From positions 83,219,221 through 83,283,220 of the forward strand of contig CM059973.1 of NCBI GenBank assembly GCA_030490835.1: a stretch of 64,000 bases of DNA. The letters are read 5' to 3'. The translations under genes and the position numbers were made by a program. The notes under the pieces are model-generated. The model had not been told where the DNA came from. It did no database searches and saw only the letters and a program-made list of their open reading frames with translations. Every line of letters begins with the position of its first letter. Positions within the stretch are counted from its first letter, which is position 1. Source of the stretch: Annona cherimola. Taxonomy: Eukaryota; Streptophyta; Magnoliopsida; Magnoliales; Annonaceae. Below are positions 45,760-57,589 of this stretch, one piece after another.

Positions 45760-48700
45760 CGACGGCTTCCGCGTACGGGTGCTGCATCTCTTCCCTCTCC
45801 CTTGCTAAAAGAACCCCTTCGAGTTTGAAGAACGCCGCCGGCAGACTTTCCATCTGCTCTAGCCTGCGCCCTAATAACAACATTCCTTCGTCCTCCTCGT
45901 CTCCCAAGCCCCCTCGCCTTATTAGGAACGCTCCCGTTTTCGCTGCGCCAGCTCCAGTTCTCACACCCTCAATGGTAAACATACATAATTCTCTCTAGTT
46001 ACCTCTCATATCACACTTTTCTCTCAAATGGCGTTGATTATACAACGTCGCGATTACATTGAATCATGTGCATTACATTAAAATAATATGTGTGCGTGAG
46101 CGTCATTCGGGCCAACGCATATGGCACACCCGAATCAGCCTGAGAAGGCCTGGAATTTGTGGGACAAATGCAGGATCCAAGAATCGCAGATTGCGCGACA
46201 GAACTCAGAAGGTCACCCCTCGCACGGGATTCGTACTCGCGTGAGTTACGTTCCATGCATCATGTAAGCGCCGCGGCATAGCCGCATAGGGTACCACTTG
46301 CCAAAGACTCACTTGATAGAAGTATTCTGCACGTAGCTAGCAACTAAACAGAAAATGCCATTTCTGTGATAGTTGCTAATCAAAACATTAAAAAGGATTA
46401 CGAGAAATTTGAATTCAATCATAGTATTTTTATGGTTTATAAATACGAGAAATTTTACTGTGACAACGGTCATGAAATGATTTCTTGTAATTTTTTTCGT
46501 GTTTTAAAAGATGGTTAAATTAGTAAGAAAATAGAAAACGAAATATTTCCATATATGGGTGCAAAGATTTTACATTTCTCATGATTTTTAAAAAAAATGG
46601 ATTAACAAAATTTGTAAATTAATGTACAATGCACGTTCCAACATAACTTCTTAATCCAAATGTAAACACCACTTTTTCTCCTTACGAAAATCATACGCCG
46701 GCCGGGAATTTGAAGAATTGCCAAGTAGAAAATATGTTAATTAGAAAGGGAGATAATGCGGTCCTGTGGAATATGGCTCTTGCCATGTGCGTATTTGGAT
46801 GTAGAAATTTCGGGAATAATTAACACATACCAATGCTTCCTGTCGTGCACTCAATTTCTAGTTTTCTACCGCTTATCCAAAAAATAATAATAAAAAAAAA
46901 AAAAAATCTAGTTTTCTACCATATGTGCCACCCTTGTGTCTGAACCAGTAATAATATAAAAAATTGCATGCAGGGCGAGGAAAAAGGAAATGCTTCGTAC
47001 GAAGAGGCAATTGCGTCGCTGAAGAAGCTGCTGAGGTGGTGTTTCATTTGTTACGTATTTTACGATTCTTATCAATCATCATGATCACACACGGACTAAA
47101 ATTTCAGTACCTAAACATTTGGCCTTGTCTTGTGATCTGATGCGTGCAGCGAGAAATCGGAACTCGGACCTGTGGCAGCCTCCAAAATAGGCTCCATAAC
47201 GAGCGAGCTGCAGCAGACTGCGTCTGCTACAGCTGAGGTCAGTCAACCAGTGGGGCGTCTGAAAATTGGATTCGAGCACTTCAAGACCCAGAAATACAAG
47301 TAAGATTGTTTATGTGCTTGTTTTTGATGCGTATTTCAATTTAATCATTAAAATTTTGTTCATTTGCTTTTTTTTACGCTTAATTCAAATTTCTCATTAA
47401 TGATTAACCTACTCACTCTGTCACTCATGGTATAATTATTCACCTGTATATCGTCCATGTGGTTATTGCTATTGACTTTTACAGCAAGAACCCTGCGTTA
47501 TTTGGGGAGCTCTCCAAAGGCCAGAGCCCCAAGGTATGCAGTACCCTGCACTGCAGTTTATAATTACGTCAAAGAAACTGAAATTTTTCGTACCATCCTA
47601 ACAGCTTCACTTACATGATTCTGCAGTTCATGGTGTTTGCTTGCTCCGATTCTCGTGTTTGCCCATCGCATGTCCTGAATCTGCAGCCGGGAGAGGCTTT
47701 CGTCGTCCGGAACATTGCCAACATGGTCCCCGCATATGACCCGGTCAGCAGACAATCCACGCCGTTGATGTTAATCATCGGAAATCTAATTGCAACCCCA
47801 CATCCCAGCCTTTGACGATTATCTAACGAAAGGTTTGCTTTTGCAGGTTAGATATTGTGGTGTTGGTGCTGCCATTGAATACGCAGTGTTGCATCTCAAG
47901 GTAACCACTAACTACCACCCACTTGATTGTTAGTCCCATATGTGCATCCACACGTGCCAAAATTAAGTGGCACGTGTTAAAAGTGTGTGCACATCCTGAT
48001 AATCGTAACAGATGGAGCATGCAGCAGTATTAGTTATAGATCAATAAAAAGATGAACTTTTAAATTAAAAAATAAATGGAGACAATTGAAACTTTTATAC
48101 AATTTCAAGGTTCTGGAAATTAATTGGGACACCATGTACAGGTGGAGAACATTGTAGTGATTGGGCACAGCGCCTGTGGTGGGATCAAAGGGCTTATGTC
48201 TCTTCCTGATGATGGGTCCACCAGCACGTATGCAGTTCCATTTTCTACTGCCTTTCTCATTTTCAACTTGCAATATTCATATTCATATATGTAAGCGCCA
48301 TGTTACATTGTTGCACCCACATCACACGTGCGTAAATATGTCCAATCCAAGCAGCCCCAAGTTGGACTTCCATTAAAAATTTTCTTTTATTAATTTCCCC
48401 ACCCTTTTTTTACTTTTGTCAGTGACTTCATAGAGGACTGGGTTAAAATCTGTTTACCAGCCAGGGAGAAGGTGAAATCGGCACATGGCGGCAAGCCATT
48501 CCCTGATCAATGCACTGAGTGTGAAAAGGTGAGCAATGCAAAGGAGATGATTTTTTGGGGGAACATGGCCCATGGAAAATACTGGAGGAATCGAAATATT
48601 CATGTGCGTTTCGTTTGCACGTGTGCAGGAGGCAGTGAACGTGTCGCTGGGGAACTTGCTGAGCTACCCGTTCGTGAGAGACGGGCTGGCGAAGAAGACT

Positions 48701-48793
48701 CTCCAGTTGTACGGCGGCTACTACGATTTTCTCAACGGAGCCTATGAGGCCTGGGGAATTAACTTCGGATTCACCCCACCCATCAAGATATAA
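45756..48793 (+). CDS. BCA: Beta-carbonic anhydrase, chloroplastic
   Basis: Interconverts CO2 and bicarbonate with a zinc centre, supporting carbon supply in the stroma. Nine exons join in frame: 45756-45974, 46974-47035, 47150-47299, 47485-47533, 47627-47743, 47847-47900, 48142-48227, 48423-48528, 48629-48793. The 1008-nt CDS gives 335 aa, normal for plant beta-CAs. Residues 1 to about 100 are Ser/Pro/Arg-rich and look like a chloroplast transit peptide. Zinc ligands C166, H226 and C229 and the catalytic D168-R170 dyad are present ([23 protein letters not shown]). Other family blocks: [38 protein letters not shown], and the end [14 protein letters not shown]. All splice sites seen are GT-AG. 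The paralogue type cannot be set without a phylogeny. Confidence 0.97.
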
Positions 48794-49273
48794 AACGCCA
48801 GAATCACCTTTTGGTGGGTCCCCACCTTAGCAGCCTGACTTATCTCCAACATTGTATGATGATGGTGATGTGCGGTGTAGATCCTCCTACGGATGTAAGC
48901 ACGGAAAGAAATAAAATGCGAGGAACGGCTATTTTCCCCTCATCGGATGAACGGTTAGGATCTTTTTTGGGTCTTGATGGATAAATATCAAAGGAAAATT
49001 CGGTTGGCCTGTGAGTGTGGCATTTGTAGTTCTGGTCCCTGGAAGACCACAACTCCTTTTTAATTCATTCCAGTAACGTACACTAAGAATGTATAATTTA
49101 TTATTTTAAAAAGTGATTAATTAGATTATTTTTGAGGAGGTCAAAAATGTTCGGGTCACCAAGATAAGGCCTGGGTTGAGTTGCCGAAGCCTGGGAGGAA
49201 AAAGAAGAGTGGATACGGAATGTTTTATGCAGAAAAAGAGATTCGGGGGTTTCAAGATTTGCCTAAAAATCAC

Positions 49274-49586
49274 AGGAAAAAAATAAAATGATTTACTAAA
49301 GAGAATGTTAACTGCTTGGACGGGGAAACTAGCCAAGCAGGGGAAACTAGCTGGAGTCTTGGTGTGGAAACTAGCCAAGCAGAGAGGAAAAAAATAAAAT
49401 GATTACTAAAGAGAATGTTAACTGCTTGGACGGGGAAACTAGCAGGAGTCTTGGACGGGGAAACTAGCAGGAGTCTTGGTGTGGAAACTAGCCAAGCAGA
49501 GAGAGAGAGAGAGATTGATTGAAGATGAGGAAGAGTGTGGTTGAACTTGATGATTGAAGATGAGGAAGAGTGTGGTTGAGCTTGAT
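49274..49586 (+). repeat. Nested tandem duplications downstream of carbonic anhydrase
   Basis: A roughly 111-bp unit starting AGGAAAAAAATAAAATGAT occurs at 49274 and 49385. Inside the second, a 25-bp block containing GACGGGGAAACTAGCAGGAG is doubled. Then a 35-bp unit GATTGAAGATGAGGAAGAGT is repeated at 49517 and 49552. A short GA run at 49499-49513 separates them. Confidence 0.9.
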
Positions 49587-49713
49587 GATCTCTTACTCCA
49601 GGCTTTCTTGTATATCCTCTTCCGTGGAATAGATCATTCTTTACAGGTCATTTATTCAGAAAATGTTTTTATCATATTTAAGGCCCAAAGATCTAGGCCT
49701 AAGGAGAAACCAC

Positions 49714-49720
49714 GGATTAT
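49714..49720 (+). repeat. LINE target-site duplication, left copy
   Basis: GGATTAT directly before the point where L1 homology starts; repeated at 53415-53421 after the poly-A. Confidence 0.75.
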
Positions 49721-52700
49721 TGCAACCTCCTCGATTTGGGATTCTCTGGAGCGTCAATGACATGGTCCAACAGCAGACGTGGGCGTCATAGGGTGGAAGC
49801 GAGGTTAGATAGAGGGATATCATCCCCGTCATGGCTTAATCTGTACCCTCATGCAAAAATCATCAATCTGCAGGCCCCCACCTCCGACCATTGTCCTTTA
49901 TTAATGGTGCTTGACTCAAACATCGGCAGAAGGAGACCACCAAGGGAATTCCGATACGAGCTTTTCTGGAATAGGGATGGTGAGGCCACTCGAATCGTAA
50001 CCCGTTCATGGGATTCCCTGAATCCTACGGGGATGCATGAGGGGGACCATCTCGTTTGGAAAACCAAGCAGGTTGCGTCCGAACTGTCTTTGTGGAATTG
50101 GAGGAAGAGAGGTAATATCCGGAAAACCATTGAACGGAAACAAAGAGAGGTCGAGGCTCTTTCAAGATTGGATCCATCTGATAAGAGAGACAATGACATC
50201 CAGAAACTGAACTTCCAAGTCAATCTTTTACTCGAGGATGAAGAGCAACTTTGGAGGATACGAACCAAGACACATTGGCTCCATCAAGGTGACCGCAATA
50301 CGGGTTTTTTCCACCGAATTGCCTCTAACAGAAAAAGAACAAATTCAATTGAGGCATTACGGGATCAGGATGGCAACTGGGTAAGGGACCAGGCCCAACT
50401 CTTGGAAATGGCGAGAAAACACTTTTCTGAGATCTTCTCCTCAACCACGCACGCATCGGCACCATGGGTGGCGGATTGTATCTCAAGAAGGATATCTAAC
50501 GAACAACGGCTGAATTTAACGAAACCCCTTATACCTGAAGAAGTAATCATGGCGGTGAAAGGAATGGGGCCTACCAAAGCCCCTGGTCCGGATGGTTTCT
50601 CTGCGGGGTTCTACCAACGTCACTGGAGTACTGTGGGGGGTGATATTATTAATTGGTGCAGACAGTTTTTGGTGGAGAGGAACCAGGATCACCAACGTAG
50701 GCTTATAAAGGAGATCAATACCACCACGTTGATCTTGATCCCGAAGAGGGCCGACGCTCAAAACCTCTCTCAATTCAGGCCCATTAGTCTGTGCAATGTG
50801 CTTTACAAAATACTGGCTAAGGTCCTGGCTAATCGACTGAAGGCGATCCTCCCCGACATCGTTGGTGATGAACAAAGTGCGTTTGTCCTGGGCCGACTCA
50901 TCACAGATAACATGCTCATTGCATATGAAGTGATCCATTCTCTTCGCAAGCGTAAGAGGGGGCGAAAGCACGAGATGGCAATCAAGCTCGATATGTCCAA
51001 AGCATACGATCGGGTGGAGTGGCATTTCTTAAAGCAGGTTATGGTGGCTATGAATTTCTGTCCGGTATGGATAAACTGTATTATGAGTTGTATATCTACT
51101 GTCTCATATCGTGTGAATGTTAATGGTTTTAAATCCCCTTTTTTCCACTCCCAAAGGGGCCTGAGACAAGGGGACCCCCTATCCCCTTACCTTTTCCTTT
51201 TGTGTGCAGAGGGACTATCGGCTTTGATCCACAGGGCGGTTCAATGCGGTGCCATTCATGGTATCAGACTAAAGGCGAGGGGCCCGACGATCTCCCACTT
51301 GCTCTTCGCTGATGATGCTATCATTTTTATACGAGCGAATGAGGAGGAACTTGGGCACCTACTTGAACTGTTAAGCCGATATGCTAGTCATTCGGGCCAG
51401 TTGGTAAATGTGGACAAAACGACCGTCTTTTTCAGCTTCAACACGGAGTCTGAAACCAGATTGAAGCTGATCCAGATGTTGGGAGCATCAGGGCAGAATC
51501 TTCACAACTACTGGGGCCTCCCGGCATGGCTTGGTAGATCTAAAGCGGTTTTCTTCAAAAGCCTTAAGGAGCGTATCTGGAACCGTATTCAAGGCTGGAA
51601 AGGCAAGTTGCTCTTGGCGGGAGGCAAAGAGGTGCTGATCAAGGCTGTGTGTCAGGCCATACCGTCTTATGCAATGAGTATATTCTTAATGCCCAAATCC
51701 TTTTGTAATGATCTGAATGGTTTACTCAGCAAATTTTGGTGGGGGGAGAAAGACGAAAAAAGGAAAATGAGTTGGGTGGCCTGGAGATACATGTGCATAT
51801 CCAAGTGTGGTAGCGGAATGGGGTTCAGAGATCTTCACAGATTCAATTACGCTCTTCTTGCTAAGCAGGTCTGGCGACTTATCACTCGCAACTCCTCCTT
51901 TTGCTACAATGTGCTAAAGGCCAGATATTTTCCTGATACTGATATTTGGAGTTGCTCGGAGAAACCCTCGGATTCCTTTACTTGGAGGTGCATCCTGAAG
52001 GCGAGAAATGTGATTCAAAGGGGGAGCAGATGGCGGATTGGTACGGGGGAACGGGTAAGGGTGTTCTCTGACACTTGGCTGGTAGGAAAAGTGCAGAAAG
52101 CAGGACCGCTTCCAATATACTTACCAGATGACATGACGGTCAACCTCCTCATTGATGGGAATTCTAAGTCCTGGATCAAGGATCATGTGATTGCGGCGCT
52201 GGGGGAGGAGTGGTGGCAGGAGGTTAACTCGATTCCTCTCCCGGAGGGGCTGGCCGATGATTGTATGTATTGGACTCATGAACCGAACGGTTGCTACTCG
52301 GTCAAGTCGGCGTATAGGCTACTCTCTTCTGGTCCCGCCTCTCCTGGGGCCTCGTGGATTTTCAAGGAAATATGGCGGCTACATCTTCCATCAAAGATCC
52401 GTATCTTTGGATGGAAACTGGCAAGGGATGCCCTTCCTACCTTGCAAAATCTACATCACAGGGGCATTGAGGTCGACTTACGGTGCTTATTCTGTGGTGA
52501 GGGGTCTGAGAATGCAAACCACCTTTTTTTGGGTTGTCACATGGTTAGTGGGGCTTCCAAGACGGCAGCGGGGTTGGATCATCCTGGAAATACTGTTCTT
52601 GATATCCTCGAAGCTTGTGTACGTGAGAGGAGACATGACGACCTGGCTCTCTTCATTTTGTGCTGCTGGAGGGTCTGGTTTTTACGTAACAAGCTTAGAG

Positions 52701-53368
52701 AGGAGGGATGCCAACCAAGAATATCTGACATCTTTGCTTGGTGTGTTGAGTATCGGAATCAGTACCGATCCGCAAGGGAGTTGGTGCAAACGGGTTCGCT
52801 GGCTACAGCTTTGGTACCAAGATGGGCTAAACCTCCCCATGGATTTGTCAAGATAAATACGGATGCTCGGATCACGGGGGAATGGGATGGTTTTGGCTGT
52901 GCGGCTGTGATTAGGGATTCGAAGGGGTTGTTTATCGCTGCACGGGGCTGGCGGCGGCCAGGTAGGCAGGAACCGTTATTTGCTGAGGCGACAGCTTTTC
53001 GTCTGGGAATCAATTGGGCCACCCAACTAAACATCAGATGTGCGATGTTCGAATCTGACTCTCTACTGCTCTGCCACTACTTGTCCAATGTGGAGACCAT
53101 CTTATCCCCGGTGGGTCTCATTATTGACGAAATCAGAGCGACACTTTGTGTGAATCGATCCTTTTCTGTTCACCATGTTTTAAGGCAAGGAAATGTTGTT
53201 GCGCATTCCTTTGCCGATTTAGTCTTGGCCTCTAACCTGAACCATATGTCTTGGTGGGGTACCCCTCCCCGAGCTGTTATTGGGAAAATTTGTACAGACA
53301 ATTTTTTGGCAATGAATAGTTCTGTTCTCTCTATTCCTACTCCCTCGCACATTGGGGGGAGGGGGTAG
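49721..53368 (+). pseudogene. L1 ORF2: endonuclease remnant, reverse transcriptase, zf-RVT, RNase H
   Basis: About 1215 codons without a stop but lacking a native start; the TTG at 49736 is only a possible initiator. Order, counted from 49736: the C-terminal end of an APE-type endonuclease with SDH near 60; RT at about 320-600 (LILIPK, FRPISLCNVLYKILAK, LDMSKAYDRVEW, GLRQGDPLSPYLF, LLFADDAIIF near 523); a zf-RVT Cys/His module at about 870-935 (LPSKIRIFGWKL, CLFCG, NHLFLGCH); and an RNase H domain at about 1034-1168 with acidic residues in NTDA, EATA and ESDS. An RNase H tail is typical of plant L1 elements. It cannot nick DNA by itself because the endonuclease catalytic N-terminus is gone. 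Confidence 0.92.
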
Positions 53369-53414
53369 GCATAGTGTAGACCTGTTATCAAAAAAAAAAA
53401 AAAAAAAAAAAAAA
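49721..53414 (+). mobile_element. 5'-truncated L1-clade LINE with long open ORF2
   Basis: Homology to plant L1 ORF2 begins abruptly at 49721 inside the endonuclease (CNLLDLGFSG), so the 5' UTR, ORF1 and most of the endonuclease are absent. The frame stays open to the stop at 53366-53368, followed by a roughly 20-bp 3' tail and an A26 tract (about 53389-53414). GGATTAT flanks both sides. Truncation at the 5' end, poly-A and a target duplication are the hallmarks of target-primed reverse transcription. The open frame suggests a recent insertion. Confidence 0.92.
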
Positions 53415-53421
53415 GGATTAT
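53415..53421 (+). repeat. LINE target-site duplication, right copy
   Basis: GGATTAT immediately after the LINE poly-A. Confidence 0.75.
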
Positions 53422-53423
53422 CA

Positions 53424-53781
53424 TGATCCCCGTTACGAAGGACTTGTTGGCAAATTGTCCTTGAAATGACCTCATTTCGTAGCGGCTTATAAATTAAATT
53501 TTACCGTTTAGTAGATATATTTATTTTGAATTTTTAAATATAAGAATATTTTAGTCGTTTTAAATTGTTTAACATGACTAAAATAATGACTAAAATATCC
53601 CTATATTTTAAAATTCAAAATAAATATACACATATGTCTAAAAATAGTAAAAGTAAGTTTATAAATTAAATATATTTAGATGAATAGTTTTATAAAAAAA
53701 ATTAAAAAACAATAAATATAATTTTTTACTAGTCCAAAATGAGGCAATTTCCAACCGGTCTGAAATGATTATTTTGCTATT
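53424..53781. mobile_element. Foldback MITE next to the LINE
   Basis: The arms TTTATTTTGAATTTTTAAAT (about 53520) and ATTTTAAAATTCAAAATAAA (about 53608) are inverted around 53575, and the right tip contains CAACCGGTCTGAAATGATTA, a diverged form of the tip at 33820. The left tip has its own inverted repeat CCGTTACGAA...TTCGTAGCGG. The outer arms are unequal, so part of the left arm is missing. The LINE target lies at its left margin. Confidence 0.6.
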
Positions 53782-54342
53782 AGACAAATAGGTTGCATAG
53801 TGTATGCTTTGTTAATAAGGTCAATGAGAGACATTTTTTTACCAGTATTTATACATTGCAACATCTAATATTACAAGCTAGATGAGAGAGAATTAACACA
53901 AAGTAATTCTTCAATCTTATAAATAAGGGTAAAAATAGCGGAAGGTTAACTCCTAACTTAGCCTAACCCACTCTTAATTTTATATAAGTTGAGTGACTCA
54001 CATTGACCCTATTACCTGCATAAGTATAATTTATTTTTATTAATTATTTGGCTTCTTTATGTAAAAATAGTTTTGTTAAATGTATGTATTTAACTTTTTA
54101 ACTTATTTATATAAATATCTTTTATGTAGATGTACTTATAATTTATTTGTGCTAATATGTTTTTAGCAAAGATGTTATTCGACTTATGTTCTCCAAATGA
54201 TTTCTTAGTAAAGTAAAAAGTATTATTAATGTTATTTACACATTTTAATAATGAGTGTTATTATTTCTTATTTTAGCATTTTATATTTGTTTTGTTATAT
54301 ATAGATTCCTGTTATTTTTGTTGAAAATAAACGTATATATAA

Positions 54343-54848
54343 GGCTCCATTTCTATGTAACTTCTATGTAAGTTACATAGAAGTTGAGCCATCTAACGAC
54401 TCTAAATGATATAAAATTTAATTTATTTATGGTATTTAATACTATTTGTTCATCTAGGAGATTAAGTTTCATCTCAATCGAGTATGTTTATGAGCCACAT
54501 TTGTTGAAAAATAATGTTATTCGTGCGTAAATTATGAAAAATACTTAGATCTATTTACACATATATTATAATATAATAATACTTTATAGGATAGTTTATT
54601 CATGCATAAATGATATTTTAGATGATTTAGATGTTGAAAATATAATTTTAAAATTAATATTTAACATTAAACCATTCTATTATGTTGATTTTCAATGAAG
54701 CTCATCCACAGTGATATTAGACAAATGAAAGGGTTTCCAAGATACTAGAAATGATTTAAACATAATAAATTGATTGAATTTTTCATCAACAATTAAGATT
54801 TTAAAAATGGAAGGATTATATAGAAAAAAATTTCATAAAAGCGAGACC
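54343..54848 (+). repeat. TTCTATGTAAC-family element, copy A
   Basis: Starts GGCTCCATTTCTATGTAACT and ends CATAAAAGCGAGACC. Internal AGATTAAGTTTCATCTCAAT and TGAGCCACATTTGTTGAAAA are shared with copies B and Y. Confidence 0.7.
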
Positions 54849-54870
54849 AATATATATATACATATATATA

Positions 54871-55384
54871 GGCTCCACTTCTATGTAACCAAATTACATA
54901 GAAGCACTCGCATGTAATCTCTTCAATTTTTTTAAGATTTTGATGTTTGATGAAAAATTTAATCTATTCATTGTATTTAACATCATTTATTTAGTTATGA
55001 GACCAAGTTTTATTCAAATCCAATATGCGCATGGGCCACATTTGCTCAGAAATAGGTATGTTCATGTGTAAATTATGAAAAATTATTAGATTCCTTCACA
55101 CATATATTATAATATAATAATACTTTATATAATCATTTATCAATGTAGTAGTGATATTTTAGACAGTTTAGATGTTAAAAATTACTTTAATTTTAATATT
55201 TTAGCATTGAATCATTTTATTACATTAATTTTGCAATTTATAGATGAGGCCCATATATAGTGAAATTAAACAAATAAAGAGGTTTTCAAGATACTATAAA
55301 TGGTGCTAAATAAATAAATAGTGTAGATTTTCTATCAACCATCAATATTTTAAAAATAGAGAGAGTTTCATAGAAGCGAGACTG
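54871..55384 (+). repeat. TTCTATGTAAC-family element, copy B
   Basis: Starts GGCTCCACTTCTATGTAACC and ends TCATAGAAGCGAGACTG. Same orientation as A and separated from it by a short TA tract. Shares ACACATATATTATAATATAA with A. Confidence 0.7.
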
Positions 55385-55396
55385 ATATATATTTAT

Positions 55397-55904
55397 AGAA
55401 GCGAGGATATTTCAGGAGCACTTTTATGAAACCCTCTCTCAATATAACTTACTCCATTTTTAATATCTAGACAATTGATGAAAAATCTATTCCATTTATT
55501 GTATTTAGCGTATTTTATATTATCATAGAAATCCTTTCATTTGCCTAGTATTATTGTATATGAGCTTCATTTATAAACATGTAAAATTAGTATAATAAAA
55601 TAATTTAATATTAAATATCAATTTTAAATAGTATTTTCAACATCTAAACCATAATATCATAAGTATGTGAATAAATAATTCTATAAAATATTGTTATATT
55701 CTAATACATATGTAAAATAATTTTAAGTATAATGTACCTATTATTCAGCAAATGTAGCCTACGCACATATTGGATTTTGATAAAATTTGATTTTTTAACT
55801 AAACAAATGATGTTAAATATAATAAATGGTTTGAATTTTTTTTTATCAAACATCAAAATCTTAAAAACGAATGGGATTAATGCATTTATATAGAAGCGGC
55901 CCCA
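55397..55904 (-). repeat. TTCTATGTAAC-family element, copy C
   Basis: Inverted relative to A and B: TAAACAAATGATGTTAAATA and CAAATGTAGCCTACGCACAT are complements of words in A and B. Ends TATATAGAAGCGGCCCC. Confidence 0.7.
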
Positions 55905-56488
55905 GCGTATTAATCAAGGTAAAAGTGCAGCAGCTAAAAAGCAGCCTACCTTCACGTGGATTCACGGCAAGTTCACGTTGCAAATGAAGACTTTTGGCTG
56001 GGCCTGGCTTTTCTCCTACTCGTCTTCTTGGCATCTTGGGGCAGGGGGCAATGTCCTTTTCGTTAACGGTCGATTTATTTATTCTTTTTCTTATGGCTAA
56101 CGCGTATCGGGAGGAATCAAATCCTCTCATCTCTCCGTACATACTTTTAAAAATATATTAATATCTTAATTATTTAATTTTTTATTTTTTTATTTTTACT
56201 TCTATATTTTAATTATTTTCTTACGCAGCTATACTATCTATTTTCACTCTATCTTTACCATATTATATCATTTTCATATTTTTCTTAAAATATTATCTTC
56301 GTTACCTTCCTATTACCCACATTATTCGTGAAAAAATTTCGATAAAATTTTTTCTTTTATTATATTGAATGAATCGAAATTAATTCATGCAAGAATCTCA
56401 ACTGATCCACGTCTGGATACAAATTTCTAAGTACAATAAAAAAAAGTGTTTAGGAGGAATGGGGTTGCGCCCTTGACTCACGCAACCC
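55905..56488. other. Intergenic DNA between repeats
   Basis: A GC-richer patch at 55915-56130 encodes only a short, unrecognised minus-strand frame. A weak family W-like block follows at about 56150-56380. Confidence 0.45.
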
Positions 56489-56820
56489 GATCGCATGCGC
56501 CCGGGAGCATGCAACACTGCATGCCCCCGGCACATACACCTATTTTTTTATTTTTTTCAATTTTTTTTATAAAACAGTTAATCTAACTGTATTTAACATC
56601 TTTATAAATTTTTACCATTTTTGGAGTATTTTAGGTATTTATTTTTTATTTTAAAAAATCCCTAAAATGTCACTAATGTTCAAAAATTAAAAATAAATAT
56701 CTAAAATACTCCAAAAATGAAAAAATTTATACGCATATTAAATACATATAGATTAACAATATTGTAAAAAAATTTGAAAAAAAATAAAAAATAGGTGTAT
56801 GTGCGCGGGAGCATGCGATC
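56489..56820. mobile_element. Foldback MITE with GC-rich GCATGC tip
   Basis: Left GATCGCATGC and CGGCACATACACCTATTTTT pair with the right AAAAATAGGTGTATGTGCG and GCATGCGATC. The arms share TTTTTACCATTTTTGGAGTA and TAAATATCTAAAATACTCCA with the 42148 element. The left tip has about 20 extra bases in an inner GCATGC repeat. Related words CCTTGACTCACGCAAC and CCTTGATTCATATGCAAC lie just outside the two ends. Confidence 0.8.
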
Positions 56821-57109
56821 CGCCTCCTTGATTCATATGCAACAAAAAAACATAACAGTAGAAAAGGAGGGGCATCATGGGGTTAGGGAGCCTGAATGTG
56901 GTTTGCCAAAATATACGAAAATTACTATTTAACCTTACTCTTGCTAACTACGAATTTGTAAATTATGATTTGTAAATAAAGGTTATGGTTTAAGTAAATT
57001 CGAATTCAATTTTTATTTTTATTTTGTATATTATATATAAAACTTAAGTAATATTTATTTATATTTATATTTTTTATATTATTTATATTAAAAAATGCTA
57101 CTATATATG

Positions 57110-57589
57110 AAATTCTTTTTCTATGTAATCCCTTTTATTTTTAATATCCTGATGCTTAATTAGTGAAAAAATTATTCCGTCTATTTATTTAATATTATTT
57201 ATAGTATTGTAGAAAACTTTTTTTTTTCTAGTATCAATGCGTATGAGTCTATAATAAAATAGTTTAATGTTAAATATCAATTTTAAAGTTATATTTTTAA
57301 CATCTAAACTGTATAAAATATTATTCGTATGTGAATAAATGATTCTATAAAATATTATTATATTTTAATTCATATATAAATATATCTAAGAAATTTTCAT
57401 AATTTATACATAAATATATATTTTTCAACAAATGTGACAAATGAACATATTTGATTTGGATAAAGCTTAGCTAAACAAATAACGTTAAATATAACGAGTG
57501 AAATAAATTTTCATCAAAATCAAAATTATAAATTCTGAAGAGTTACATAAAATTGTTTTTATGTAACTTAGTTACTTAGAAAGGAGCCG
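57110..57589 (-). repeat. TTCTATGTAAC-family element, copy D
   Basis: Begins near CTTTTTCTATGTAATCCC and ends TTAGTTACTTAGAAAGGAGCC. Internal AATAAAATAGTTTAATGTTA and CTAAACAAATAACGTTAAAT match C and E in the same orientation. Confidence 0.65.

Larger units (their letters stand above)
48794..49720. other. 3' flank of carbonic anhydrase
   Basis: The first 200 bases are the probable 3' UTR. The rest is non-coding and leads into the tandem duplications at 49274-49586 and the LINE. Confidence 0.6.

Noticed and set aside
52191..52856. 221-codon plus-strand frame inside the LINE
   Set aside because: It is a shadow of ORF2; the other frame holds the zf-RVT motif and joins RT to RNase H.
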